This document shows, piece after piece, positions 37,212 through 44,282 of a stretch of DNA of 53,104 nt. The stretch is from Bacteroidota bacterium (lineage in GTDB: Bacteria > Bacteroidota > Bacteroidia > Chitinophagales > Saprospiraceae). The notes below the pieces were generated by a model. It saw only the letters and a list, made by a program, of their open reading frames with translations, had not been told where the DNA came from and searched no databases. The DNA lies in the NCBI GenBank assembly GCA_024743405.1, contig JANSWP010000050.1, positions 1 through 53,104 on the forward strand. Direction: 5' to 3'. Position 1 is the first letter of the stretch. Every line of letters begins with the position of its first letter. Both the position numbers and the translations under genes were made by a program.

Positions 37212-37600
37212 AAAAAAAATTACGTTTATATTCAATGGTGGCTAATGGTTAACTCCATATTATGAAGAACCAAGAGAGAGCGAATCTGTATTGTTTTAAA
37301 AATATAAAGACCTAAATAAAAAAGGATCAGCTAAAATAAATAGCAAAATGTTAAGGGCTTAATTCGTTGAAAAGGTCTTGTAGTTATTAAACATAGCTAG
37401 AGAGTCTTCTCGATCTTCCACGATAAAGAAGAGAAAGCTCCATTATTGACATTTTCCAACTTATCTGACTTTGAGTTTATGAAATAGGTAATGAGATTCA
37501 CCTAGAAAACAAAAATATTAAAAACCATTCTTTATCCATAGGTTTATAGTCTGTTATACTGAGAAAACAATAGAAATGAAACTTTTCTGACATTTAGTTT

Positions 37601-37762
37601 AGGGAGGAGGAAATAAATAACCTACCCAAATTTTAGGAAGTTAATTTTTCTTTAGACGAGGCAAAAAACACAAACATACCCAAAGGTATGGCTAGTATTT
37701 TTAACGATGCATGAAGGAAAAATAACAAGTAAAATGGGTAGGTTCTATTTTTCCTTCTCCCT
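37601..37762 (-). repeat. Palindromic element B2 (162 bp)
   Basis: Ends AGGGAGGAGGAAATAA and TTTTTCCTTCTCCCT are inverted. The 49-nt core is at 37658-37706 and reads on the minus strand CGTTAAAAATACTAGCC, the hairpin CATACC-TTT-GGGTATG, then TTTGTGTTTTTTGCCTC. It has the same total and core length as B1 and B3. The inner arms differ from B1 and B3 by paired changes, such as AGCTAT to AGTTAA facing ATAGCA to ATAACA. Confidence 0.87.
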
Positions 37763-37769
37763 TAAGAAA

Positions 37770-38115
37770 GAGAGCAATATTATCTAAAGCAAATTTTAGT
37801 TTCTTTTTTTCAATCACTTTGTTAAAAATACTTTTGGCTATGCCATTGTGCCACTGGCACAAGCCAGCCCAGAGAGCTAGGCTATGACTGTGTTTTTTAC
37901 CTTGTGAGAGGAAAAAATAATTCAAAAATTTATTGTAAGTAACGAGCAAAGAATAAGTTCGCTATTTGGAGATAAAGATTTTGTTCTAATATTAGGCATT
38001 TTCTGAAGAAATAGCCAAGCTATTGCAGAGGCAAATAACAACGTATTAGGATAAAAGATTATCGGTGAAATGATGAAGTTATTCTTTATTTGTTACTAAA
38101 CTTAATATTGCTCTC
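37770..38115 (+). repeat. Palindromic element C2, interrupted by nested element F
   Basis: Ends GAGAGCAATATTA (37770-37782) and TAATATTGCTCTC (38103-38115) are the same as in C1. Inner blocks shared with C1 include GCAAATTTTAGTTTC, TTGTGAGAG and AATAATTCAAAAATTTATT. The core has GTTAAAAATACT, then an expanded hairpin region containing CTGGCACAAGCCAG, then GACTGTGTTTTTTACC. Between about 37938 and 38097 a 160-bp D-type element is inserted. Confidence 0.82.
37938..38097 (-). repeat. Nested palindromic element F (D-type arms) inserted in C2
   Basis: Arms AGTAACGAGCAAAGAATAA (37938-37956) and the inverse of AGTAACAAATAAAGAATAA (ending 38097) match the D element at 50371. The centre, read on the minus strand, is GTTATTTGCCTCTGC, the hairpin AATAGC-TTG-GCTATT, CTTCAGAAAATGCCT. 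This is a diverged form of the common core in which the AAAAA/TTTTT pairing is replaced by ATTT/AAAT. C1 shows the same surrounding sequence without this insertion. Confidence 0.8.
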
Positions 38116-38117
38116 TT

Positions 38118-38288
38118 AAGTGCTTGGACAGAAATAACTCACACATATTATGAAGGCCTATTTTTATACCATATTTGGTTAAAAATACTCGCCATAATTA
38201 AGGATATGCCTGTGCTTTTTGCCTCGTCTGGCAAAAAAATAGTTTTCGTCAAATATGGAACTTATTTCTGTCCAACCACTTACTTACT
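38118..38288 (+). repeat. Palindromic element A2
   Basis: Ends AAGTGCTTGGACAGAAATAA (38118-38137) and TTATTTCTGTCCAACCACTT (38262-38281) match as inverted repeats at 19 of 20 positions, with the outer extension ACTTACTT. Inner arms pair imperfectly for about 30 bp more. The core from about 38179 reads GGTTAAAAATACTCGCC, a degenerate hairpin ending GGATATG, then CCTGTGCTTTTTGCCTC. It touches element C2 directly. Close copy of A1. Confidence 0.87.
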
Positions 38289-38311
38289 TCAAAAAAAAGA
38301 ATTGAATATCC

Positions 38312-38593
38312 TTAAAACTTATCCATCCACTCTGTCCCTAAACCCATTATTCCTAAAAAAAAAATACCTGTAATAATTGGTGCAAGAATCGATGCTATCA
38401 TAACCTGAAAATACCATTTAGGTACTTTAGATGGTTCTATCCATTCGGCAATTAAAGAAACAATGAGAATGAAGATACAGATGACAGAAAAAATGGTTGA
38501 TAGGAGTGTCGCCACATAATCATCCCAAAACCAAAATATTGAATAAAAAATAATTTGAATGAGGAATATTTCAATAATTCTTGGTTTTCGCAT
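38312..38593 (-). CDS. Small uncharacterised membrane protein
   Basis: A 93-residue protein with three likely membrane helices: about residues 8-24 (IFLIQIIFYSIFWFWDDY), 28-49 (TLLSTIFSVICIFILIVSLI) and 63-84 (YFQVMIASILAPIITGIFFL). A short charged loop EWIEPSKVPKWY separates the second and third helix. No family recognised. It opens away from the peptide deformylase gene, with about 100 bp between the two starts. Its stop is 24 bp from the end of element A2, so transcription from it runs into the palindrome cluster. Confidence 0.6.
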   Translation of the reverse strand: MRKPRIIEIFLIQIIFYSIFWFWDDYVATLLSTIFSVICIFILIVSLIAEWIEPSKVPKWYFQVMIASILAPIITGIFFLGIMGLGTEWMDKF

Positions 38594-38696
38594 TAATATG
38601 TTCTTTGGTGAATAGTCTAGTAGAATTCTTTCAAAAAGTTGGGCAATTTATCAGATAATTTGAAAATATCAGATAAATTTCCGACCAAAAGCTAAT

Positions 38697-39176
38697 ATGA
38701 TACTGAATAAAATTTTACCGTTGGGAGATAATAAACTCTACGAAACTTCCCACCCTGTATTAAAAGAAGAATTAGCTTCCTTAAAAACGACGATCGAAGA
38801 TTTACATGATATTATCTTAGCGTTTAGAGCAAAGTATAATGCCGGTCGTGCGGTAGCTTCTCCTCAAATTGGCGTAATGAAACGAATCATTTGTTGGAAT
38901 ATCGATGAACCTATAACCATGATAAACCCTGAATTGAGTGATTTAAGTGAAGAAATGATGGAAGTTTGGGATGATTGCATGTGTTTTCCCAATTTACTGG
39001 TCAAAGTCAACAGACATAAAAGCTGTACGCTCCGATTTTTCAACGAAGCGTGGAACCTCCAAACTTGGCATTTAGTAGGCGATCAATCAGAATTGATTCA
39101 ACACGAATATGATCATTTGAATGGAATTTTAGCCACCCAAAGAGCAATTGATAATAAATCGTTTTGTTGGAGATAA
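38697..39176 (+). CDS. Peptide deformylase family protein, divergent
   Basis: A 159-residue protein with all three deformylase motifs in altered form. Motif 1 is GRAVASPQ (50-57) for GxGLAAPQ, keeping the Gln. Motif 2 is WDDCMCFP (91-98) for EGCLS, keeping the metal-ligand Cys94. Motif 3 is HEYDH (136-140), keeping both histidines and the catalytic Glu137. The metal site is therefore complete and activity is possible. It is shorter than typical Def (about 165-190 aa) and ends soon after the HEYDH helix (LNGILATQRA). The altered motif 2 suggests a secondary deformylase or a different N-acyl substrate rather than the housekeeping enzyme (inference). Confidence 0.8.
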   Translation: MILNKILPLGDNKLYETSHPVLKEELASLKTTIEDLHDIILAFRAKYNAGRAVASPQIGVMKRIICWNIDEPITMINPELSDLSEEMMEVWDDCMCFPNLLVKVNRHKSCTLRFFNEAWNLQTWHLVGDQSELIQHEYDHLNGILATQRAIDNKSFCWR

Positions 39177-39198
39177 GGATTAGGTTATTCTTTACTCG

Positions 39199-40053
39199 TT
39201 ATTTACATAAACTCAAGGATAACAAATCGTAATAAAAGTGAGGAGGTGCAGGAAAGACCTTTTTTCCATATTGAAGAAAATCAGGAGAAGAGATAAGTCT
39301 TATGTTTTTAATGTAGCGGTAAAAAAGAGTGTATAATTCAGAATCTTCCATTATTTGACCTGAAAGCCAAACAGGTGTTTCTTCATTATTCAATTTAAAC
39401 TGAGAAAAAAGTAGTAATAAATAATAAACTGCATCCTTAGCTGAGAAAAAAGCATTTTGATTGAATAGCAACAAATTCTTTTTTTCAAATAAACTAATTT
39501 GAATATGGTTATCTCTGATATTTACATTTACTGAATAATCTTTTTGAGAATTGGTAAGTTTAAGTCCACCTAGAATTATCGCACTTCCAGCATGATAATA
39601 TTTGGCAACAGGTTTTATATTTTTAAAAGCAACATGTATATTGGAATTCAAATTATACACAATATGAGCATTAATTTCCGGTAGCTCATCAGAGTGGATA
39701 TTATCTAAACCATTACCACCAACCAATGCTTTTAGATAAGTGGATTTCTGTTCTTCTTGATATAATCTTGAAGGTACAATTGAAAAAGGAGCATTTTGAA
39801 AAGCAATTTTTACTTTTCGAAACAAAAGAGGAAGGATTGGATCCGTATTTAGTATTTCAATAATTTCAGCTTCTTTATCAGCTACCTTCTTAACTATCCC
39901 TAAACCGTAATCTCTTAAAAGAAGAATTTGATTGTTATCATTTACAACCAAATAAATCAAACTGCCCACCCCAACAAGGATGGACAGTTCATATGAGGAT
40001 GTTGATTTTTTATCAAAATCAGGCTCAAGTATTTCTAAATTTAATTGTCCCAA
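39199..40053 (-). CDS. DUF3822-like family protein
   Basis: A 284-residue soluble protein. It opens with SSYELSILVGVGSLIYLVVN and contains YYHAGSAIILGGL, then a strand-rich segment with SVNVNIRDNHIQISLFEKKNLLLFNQNAFFSAKDAVYYLL. This layout resembles the DUF3822 family of Bacteroidota, which has an actin/ATPase-like core fold and unknown function; I recall it next to the 16S rRNA methyltransferase rsmD, which is not present here. Its start overlaps the end of the 40041-40631 gene by 13 bp, so the pair is probably translationally coupled. Family assignment is from memory of the pattern and is moderate. Confidence 0.6.
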   Translation of the reverse strand: MGQLNLEILEPDFDKKSTSSYELSILVGVGSLIYLVVNDNNQILLLRDYGLGIVKKVADKEAEIIEILNTDPILPLLFRKVKIAFQNAPFSIVPSRLYQEEQKSTYLKALVGGNGLDNIHSDELPEINAHIVYNLNSNIHVAFKNIKPVAKYYHAGSAIILGGLKLTNSQKDYSVNVNIRDNHIQISLFEKKNLLLFNQNAFFSAKDAVYYLLLLFSQFKLNNEETPVWLSGQIMEDSELYTLFYRYIKNIRLISSPDFLQYGKKVFPAPPHFYYDLLSLSLCK

Positions 40054-40631
40054 GATCCGGCAACGGTTGGTTTATTTAAATCTCCAAACTTCATTGCTTT
40101 TCCAGGATTATAACGGTCGTCATATTTCTTAAATCGATTACTTGCGTATTCACCCATAAAAACTTTGTAGATGGTTCCAACCTCAACAACATTTACCATT
40201 GTTTTTTGGTAAGTCAGCGTATCTGATGCAATTTCAAACATTTCGCCTTTTCCATATGGAACATAACGAAGAGAATCTAATTGCAAGCCTAAAGCTCTAA
40301 CAGAGTCTATTGCTGGAATTTTTGTTGTATCGTAAGTAATCTCACCTGTGAAATTGGCATCATCAGGGTCTCCAATAATACTTACAATCACAAAAGAATC
40401 CCTTTCAAGAACAAGTTGAAGAGTATCAAAATCACCGGCAAAACCACCAGTCACTCCCCTGAAGGCTTCTTGAGCCTCTCTAATTTGCATTAACTTGGCA
40501 ATAACGGCATCTTCTCGTTTTTCCTTTTCAGCTTTGAAAGCAATAGGCTCTTGGATGCTACTAATTAGCACGTAAACAAGAACAAAAATTAGTAATACTA
40601 AAAGTAAATTGAAAATTGATCTTTTTTTCAT
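40041..40631 (-). CDS. Uncharacterised protein with one N-terminal membrane helix
   Basis: A 196-residue protein with a single N-terminal membrane helix (about residues 8-25, LLLVLLIFVLVYVLISSI) and a periplasm-facing body. Just after the helix comes a charged coil (FKAEKEKREDAVIAKLMQIREAQEAFRGVTGGFAGDFDTL), a layout reminiscent of pseudopilin-like proteins, in which a hydrophobic helix is followed by a region starting with an R-x-AQ-x-x-F segment. However, no prepilin cleavage motif is visible, so I do not call it one. The C-terminus ends TVAGSWDN. It is co-oriented and overlapping with the DUF3822-like gene and downstream of the bactofilin gene, suggesting a three-gene unit. Confidence 0.6.
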   Translation of the reverse strand: MKKRSIFNLLLVLLIFVLVYVLISSIQEPIAFKAEKEKREDAVIAKLMQIREAQEAFRGVTGGFAGDFDTLQLVLERDSFVIVSIIGDPDDANFTGEITYDTTKIPAIDSVRALGLQLDSLRYVPYGKGEMFEIASDTLTYQKTMVNVVEVGTIYKVFMGEYASNRFKKYDDRYNPGKAMKFGDLNKPTVAGSWDN

Positions 40632-40668
40632 TCCGATTTGTTTTGATGCAATGATAAGAATTTTGTTA

Positions 40669-40697
40669 AAAATTGCATGGAAAATTTATGCAATTTT
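40669..40697. repeat. Short AT-rich hairpin 5' of the 40041-40631 gene
   Basis: AAAATTGCAT (40669-40678) faces ATGCAATTTT (40688-40697), a perfect 10-bp stem with a 9-nt loop, 38 bp upstream of the start codon. It could be an operator or a leader structure; no U-run follows closely in either direction. Confidence 0.45.
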
Positions 40698-40745
40698 ATA
40701 ACAATTGCCCGATATATGAAAACAAAGAGAAGAAAAGTATGGATA

Positions 40746-40813
40746 AGTTAGAAAAGAGATTGTTCAAAGTGATAAAGTTCGATCCTAGCTTTCTCTATCA
40801 CTTCGAACTAACT
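40746..40813 (-). terminator. Long hairpin downstream of the bactofilin gene
   Basis: GTTCAAAGTGATAAAG (40762-40777) pairs with CTCTATCACTTCGAAC (40793-40808) at 14 of 16 positions, and an outer AGTTAG/CTAACT pair adds to it. It lies about 25 bp after the bactofilin stop codon on the minus strand. The following bases are not a clean T run, so it may be a weak terminator or an mRNA 3' structure. Confidence 0.45.
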
Positions 40814-40837
40814 GTTTTAGACAAAGTAAATCAGAAT

Positions 40838-41254
40838 TTAATTGGCGTTACCTTTATTCTCACCACCAATTTTACATTCGCCTATATAGCGCGCTCCTTC
40901 GTCCACTATTAGATTAGCGGCTTTAATCGTTCCTTTTATATAAGCTGTTCCTTTTAAATGAATGGTTCCAATCGCCTCGATTTCACCTTCCACCGTACCC
41001 ATTACTACTGCATCTTTAGTTTGTAGAGTGCCTTCTACCCTACCTGATTCTCCTAAAACAATTCTATTTTGACATAAAACCTCCCCTAAAATAATGCCGT
41101 CTAAACGGACATCTTCTTTGGAGGAAAACTTACCTTCGATAACGGTGCCTTTGGCAACGACGCAAGTAGTTTTAGAATCAGAGTTTTGAGCCGAAGAAGC
41201 AGTTGAATAACGGGCTTCGGCTGAAGATTTCGGTTTTGCTTTTGTACCTAACAT
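40838..41254 (-). CDS. Bactofilin family polymer-forming cytoskeletal protein
   Basis: A 138-residue protein. Bactofilins form non-nucleotide-dependent filaments made of a right-handed beta-helix and serve as scaffolds for cell-wall enzymes or polarity. The bactofilin pattern is clear: VVAKGTVIEGKFSSKEDVRL, DGIILGEVLCQNRIVLGESG, RVEGTLQTKDAVVMGTVEGE, IEAIGTIHLKGTAYIKGTIK, in short repeated strands with glycines at fixed spacing. The N-terminal 30 residues (GTKAKPKSSAEARYSTASSA) are a disordered, basic tail as usual. A bactofilin near the septal transglycosylase MltG gene is consistent with a cell-wall context, although several unrelated genes lie between. Confidence 0.9.
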   Translation of the reverse strand: MLGTKAKPKSSAEARYSTASSAQNSDSKTTCVVAKGTVIEGKFSSKEDVRLDGIILGEVLCQNRIVLGESGRVEGTLQTKDAVVMGTVEGEIEAIGTIHLKGTAYIKGTIKAANLIVDEGARYIGECKIGGENKGNAN

Positions 41255-41367
41255 TAATCTGGATTTTGTTATGGGTGTATAAAAAAGTATAATAATATTA
41301 CTATTGTATTGGTTTTTTCTGGCTACTAAGGCTTGCTCAAAATACTAAAAAGCAAATGATTTGTATG

Positions 41368-41375
41368 TATGTTTG
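41368..41375 (+). promoter_or_regulatory. Putative -7 box (TATGTTTG) for tsaD
   Basis: TATGTTTG matches the Bacteroidota TAnnTTTG -7 consensus, 68 bp before the tsaD ATG. No good -33 TTTG at 19-21 bp spacing was found, so the call is tentative. Confidence 0.3.
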
Positions 41376-41443
41376 TATTCGTTAGTACCAAGGGAGAGTA
41401 TAAGCATGGATAAATATATAAATAATTAATTTAAAAAAAACAT

Positions 41444-42445
41444 ATGAGTGTAATTATTTTGGCAATAGAATCTTCTTGTGATGATACCTCAGCGGCTATT
41501 ATAAAAGATGGAGTTGTGCTGAGTAATTGTGTTGCTAATCAAGAAGTACACAAACTATATGGAGGTGTTGTCCCTGAAGTTGCTTCTAGAGCTCATCAAG
41601 AAAATATTATACCAGTTGTTGAGATGGCTTTGAAAAAAGCTAATATTCAAAAAGAAGAATTAAGTGCTGTCGCTTTTACTCGTGGTCCAGGATTGATCGG
41701 TTCTTTAATTGTGGGTGTATCTTTTTCTAAAGCATTTGCGATGAGCTTAGGTATCCCAATGATAGAAGTGAACCACATGCAAGCGCATGTTTTAGCACAT
41801 TTTGCTGAAGATCCAAAGCCTAGCTTTCCATTTTTGTGTTTAACCGTATCTGGTGGCCATACCCAAATCGTATTAGTCAAAGATCATTTAAACATGAAAG
41901 TGCTTGGTCAAACAATAGATGATGCAGCCGGCGAGGCTTTTGACAAAACTGGGAAATTACTAGGTTTAGATTATCCTGCAGGACCTTTGATTGATAAAAT
42001 GGCAAAAAATGGAACAGCAAAATTTGATTTTCCAGAACCCCAGGTTCAAGGCATAAATTTTAGTTTTAGTGGTCTAAAGACAGCAATCTTGTACTTTTTA
42101 AAACGAGAAATCAAAGAAAACCCAGCATTTATTACAGAAAACATAGAGGATATTTGCGCCTCCGTTCAAGATCGAATCGTGACTATACTAATGAAAAAAC
42201 TAAGGAAAGCTGCCCGCCAATCTGGAATAAAAGAAATTGCTATCGCCGGTGGAGTTTCCGCTAATTCAGGTCTTAGAAATACACTAAAAGAATGGGGAGA
42301 AAAAGAAGGTTGGAATACCTACATTCCTAGTTTTCAATATTGTACAGATAATGCAGGAATGATTGGAGTCACAGGATATTATAAATTCTTGAATAATGAT
42401 TTTACAAGCCATGATGCGGTTCCAGTGGCAAGATATCAAATCTGA
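41444..42445 (+). CDS. tsaD: tRNA N6-threonylcarbamoyladenosine synthase subunit TsaD
   Basis: TsaD transfers the threonylcarbamoyl group to A37 of ANN-decoding tRNAs, working with TsaB and TsaE. The 333-residue protein shows the ASKHA-fold signature: ILAIESSCDDTSAAI at the start, the metal-binding HMQAH (His111 and His115), LTVSGGHTQIVL, DDAAGEAFDK, and the late IAGGVSANSGLR and YCTDNAGMIG with its metal-ligand Asp. All known active-site residues are visible and the length is normal. The ATG at 41444 follows an A-rich leader. Housekeeping gene, transcribed alone between divergent bactofilin and convergent M28 peptidase genes, with a hairpin at its 3' end. Confidence 0.97.
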   Translation: MSVIILAIESSCDDTSAAIIKDGVVLSNCVANQEVHKLYGGVVPEVASRAHQENIIPVVEMALKKANIQKEELSAVAFTRGPGLIGSLIVGVSFSKAFAMSLGIPMIEVNHMQAHVLAHFAEDPKPSFPFLCLTVSGGHTQIVLVKDHLNMKVLGQTIDDAAGEAFDKTGKLLGLDYPAGPLIDKMAKNGTAKFDFPEPQVQGINFSFSGLKTAILYFLKREIKENPAFITENIEDICASVQDRIVTILMKKLRKAARQSGIKEIAIAGGVSANSGLRNTLKEWGEKEGWNTYIPSFQYCTDNAGMIGVTGYYKFLNNDFTSHDAVPVARYQI

Positions 42446-42497
42446 AAAATGAAGATGAAAATCATTCCTTTAAAAAATGATTTCCATTTTCATTTTC
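42444..42497. terminator. Convergent hairpin between tsaD and the M28 peptidase gene
   Basis: GAAAAATGAAGATGAAAATC (from 42444) pairs with the complementary stretch ending about 42497 (GATTTCCATTTTCATTTTC); about 20 pairs with two mismatches. It starts within the tsaD stop codon and sits 18 bp from the peptidase stop codon, so it can serve both convergent genes, although T-runs are short. Confidence 0.6.
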
Positions 42498-42514
42498 GCT
42501 ATAAAATTAACATG

Positions 42515-44083
42515 CTATCCCTTTTTCACATCTTCTCCTAAATCCAATACCTTACGAGGCAATTTTTCGTCTCTCTGAGCCGTATGCCATACAAAAGAAG
42601 CAATAATAGTCGCTGCCTGTTCTAAATCAGACTTCACCAAATGATCCCAATTATCCATATTCGAATGGTGGGTTTTTGCCCAATAAGAAACAGGATCTTG
42701 AATAAATTGAAAGCCTGGTATACCTACTGAATCAAAAGATCGATGATCTGTTCCTCCAGTATTAGAAAGTGTCAAGGTAGAAGCATCTAAATCTTTAAAT
42801 GGATCCAACCATGCTCTAAAAATCGGTGCAACATCTCTATTTCCTTGCAGATAAACCCCTCTTATTTTACCAGTTCCATTATCTAAATTATAATAGGCCG
42901 ATACAGTCTCTTGTTCAGGCTTTAATGATTGTGCATTTCCTCTTCTATCTGTCTCTGCAAAATGGTCTCTAACATAGCCCGCTGAACCAAGCAAACCTTG
43001 TTCTTCGCCCGTCCAAAGTGCTAAACGAATTGTTCGTCGAGGCTTAACGCCACTTTCTTCTATGGTTTTTAATAAGATTCTTGCTGCTTCCATCATTACT
43101 GCTGATCCAGCTCCATTGTCTGTCGCTCCTGTTCCTGTATGCCAAGAATCAAAATGTGCACCTAACATGACCACTTCATCCTTTAAGTCTGTTCCAGGTA
43201 TTTCAGCAATGATATTATGCTCCATTCCATCTGGATTAGAAAACGATGCCTCTAAATTCATACTTAAAGTCACCGCAATTCCTTTTTGTAATAATCTGAA
43301 TATCCGGTTATAGTGTTCAACTGACATCGTGACCTGAGGTAATACTTCTGCTCCTTCGTCTCTTGCGCTACCATTTTTTGCTCGGGCACCGCTTACAAAT
43401 ACTGTCCCCAAATCTCCTTTATAACTTCTATCAATATAGGCCAGTGGTTGCTCTGTGTAAAGTAATTCTCTAAGTTTTGAAACAAAACTACGCCCACTTC
43501 TTGGGAAGTTTCTAAATACGCGTGGCGTAGGTGCTGGTGCATTGGCCTTTTCCAAAAGTTCTTCAGGTGTAAATCTTGAAGCACTACCATCAAACCATTC
43601 TTTGACAGCTCTACTGGTATCTATTAAAACAAATTTTCCTTTCAATTTTCCTCTGAAGGTTTCCAATTCCTCTTCAGTCCCAGCATTCAAATAAATCACC
43701 TCTCCCGAAACCTCTCCTTTGGTAGAAGGTGACCATGCTTTCGGATAGGCTATTATTGGAAAATACATTGGTGCCTTACAATGCATCTCAAAATGGTTCA
43801 TTTCCCAGCCTCTGCCGAAAGGTCCCCATTCTTCTAAATGTACATTTTTCATTCCCCAATTTTTCAATTCCTTTACTGCCCAATCTGTGGCTTGATCCAA
43901 CATTGGAGATCCTGTTAGTCTTGGACCATGTACATCACAAAGCCAACTTGCGATATCCATCACTTTTCCTTCTTCCAATCCATGTTTTCTTATTATTTTA
44001 TTAATGTCGTCATCTACTTTTTCTTGAGAAAAGGCAAACGGTAAAATTCCAAAAAATGCAAAAAGAATAAAGATGTTTTTCAT
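42515..44083 (-). CDS. M28 family metallopeptidase with PA domain (carboxypeptidase Q-like)
   Basis: An exported zinc aminopeptidase or carboxypeptidase of 522 residues. Signal peptide MKNIFILFAFFGILPFAFSQ. A protease-associated (PA)-type insert lies around residues 120-270. The M28 catalytic zinc site follows: VMLGAHFDSWHTGTGATDNG (metal His and Asp), LWTGEEQGLLGS (catalytic Glu pair), YYNLDNGTG (metal Asp), and TGGTDHRSFDSVGIPGFQF (metal His). The region resembles mammalian carboxypeptidase Q and many Bacteroidota M28 proteins annotated as M20/M25/M40 or M28 peptidases. Probably periplasmic, used for peptide nutrition. No C-terminal T9SS domain is present. Its own stop is close to the shared terminator with tsaD. 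Confidence 0.9.
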   Translation of the reverse strand: MKNIFILFAFFGILPFAFSQEKVDDDINKIIRKHGLEEGKVMDIASWLCDVHGPRLTGSPMLDQATDWAVKELKNWGMKNVHLEEWGPFGRGWEMNHFEMHCKAPMYFPIIAYPKAWSPSTKGEVSGEVIYLNAGTEEELETFRGKLKGKFVLIDTSRAVKEWFDGSASRFTPEELLEKANAPAPTPRVFRNFPRSGRSFVSKLRELLYTEQPLAYIDRSYKGDLGTVFVSGARAKNGSARDEGAEVLPQVTMSVEHYNRIFRLLQKGIAVTLSMNLEASFSNPDGMEHNIIAEIPGTDLKDEVVMLGAHFDSWHTGTGATDNGAGSAVMMEAARILLKTIEESGVKPRRTIRLALWTGEEQGLLGSAGYVRDHFAETDRRGNAQSLKPEQETVSAYYNLDNGTGKIRGVYLQGNRDVAPIFRAWLDPFKDLDASTLTLSNTGGTDHRSFDSVGIPGFQFIQDPVSYWAKTHHSNMDNWDHLVKSDLEQAATIIASFVWHTAQRDEKLPRKVLDLGEDVKKG

Positions 44084-44179
44084 ACTTGACAGTTTAGTTA
44101 ATTATTGTTTCTAAAATCCAATTGCCCTATGGCATGGTATTCCGTAAAAGATAAAGGTACTTTTTTATCAAAGAAACCT

Positions 44180-44230
44180 AAAAACTAAAAGAGGTGGTTG
44201 TCAGTTAGACAACCACCTCTTTTAGTTTTT
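44180..44230 (-). terminator. Very strong rho-independent terminator (23-bp perfect stem)
   Basis: Perfect inverted repeat: ACTAAAAGAGGTGGTTGTC (inner part of the left arm, ending 44202), loop AGTTA, and its exact complement from 44208. A-runs and T-runs at the base supply the U-tract in both directions. It follows the lipoprotein gene 44283-45299 on the minus strand and separates it from the peptidase gene. Confidence 0.88.
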
Positions 44231-44282
44231 TTCAAATTTCATATTTGCATACAATAGACTTGTTTGTAAGAAAATCTAATCA

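Larger units (their letters stand above)
37212..38311. other. 1.1-kb gene-free region with a three-element palindrome cluster
   Basis: Upstream of giant gene 2 and downstream of the small membrane protein gene. 37212-37600 is AT-rich leader or promoter space in which I could not identify a convincing TAnnTTTG box. 37601-38288 is filled end to end by elements B2, C2 (with F inserted) and A2. No supported coding region; the ORFs crossing the elements are products of the palindromes. Confidence 0.7.

Noticed and set aside
37701-37949. Minus-strand ORF of 82 codons
   Set aside because: It spans elements B2 and C2 and has no protein-like features or leader.
40673-40912. Plus-strand ORF of 79 codons
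   Set aside because: It covers the bactofilin 3' hairpin and overlaps the bactofilin gene antisense; no signal, domain or leader.
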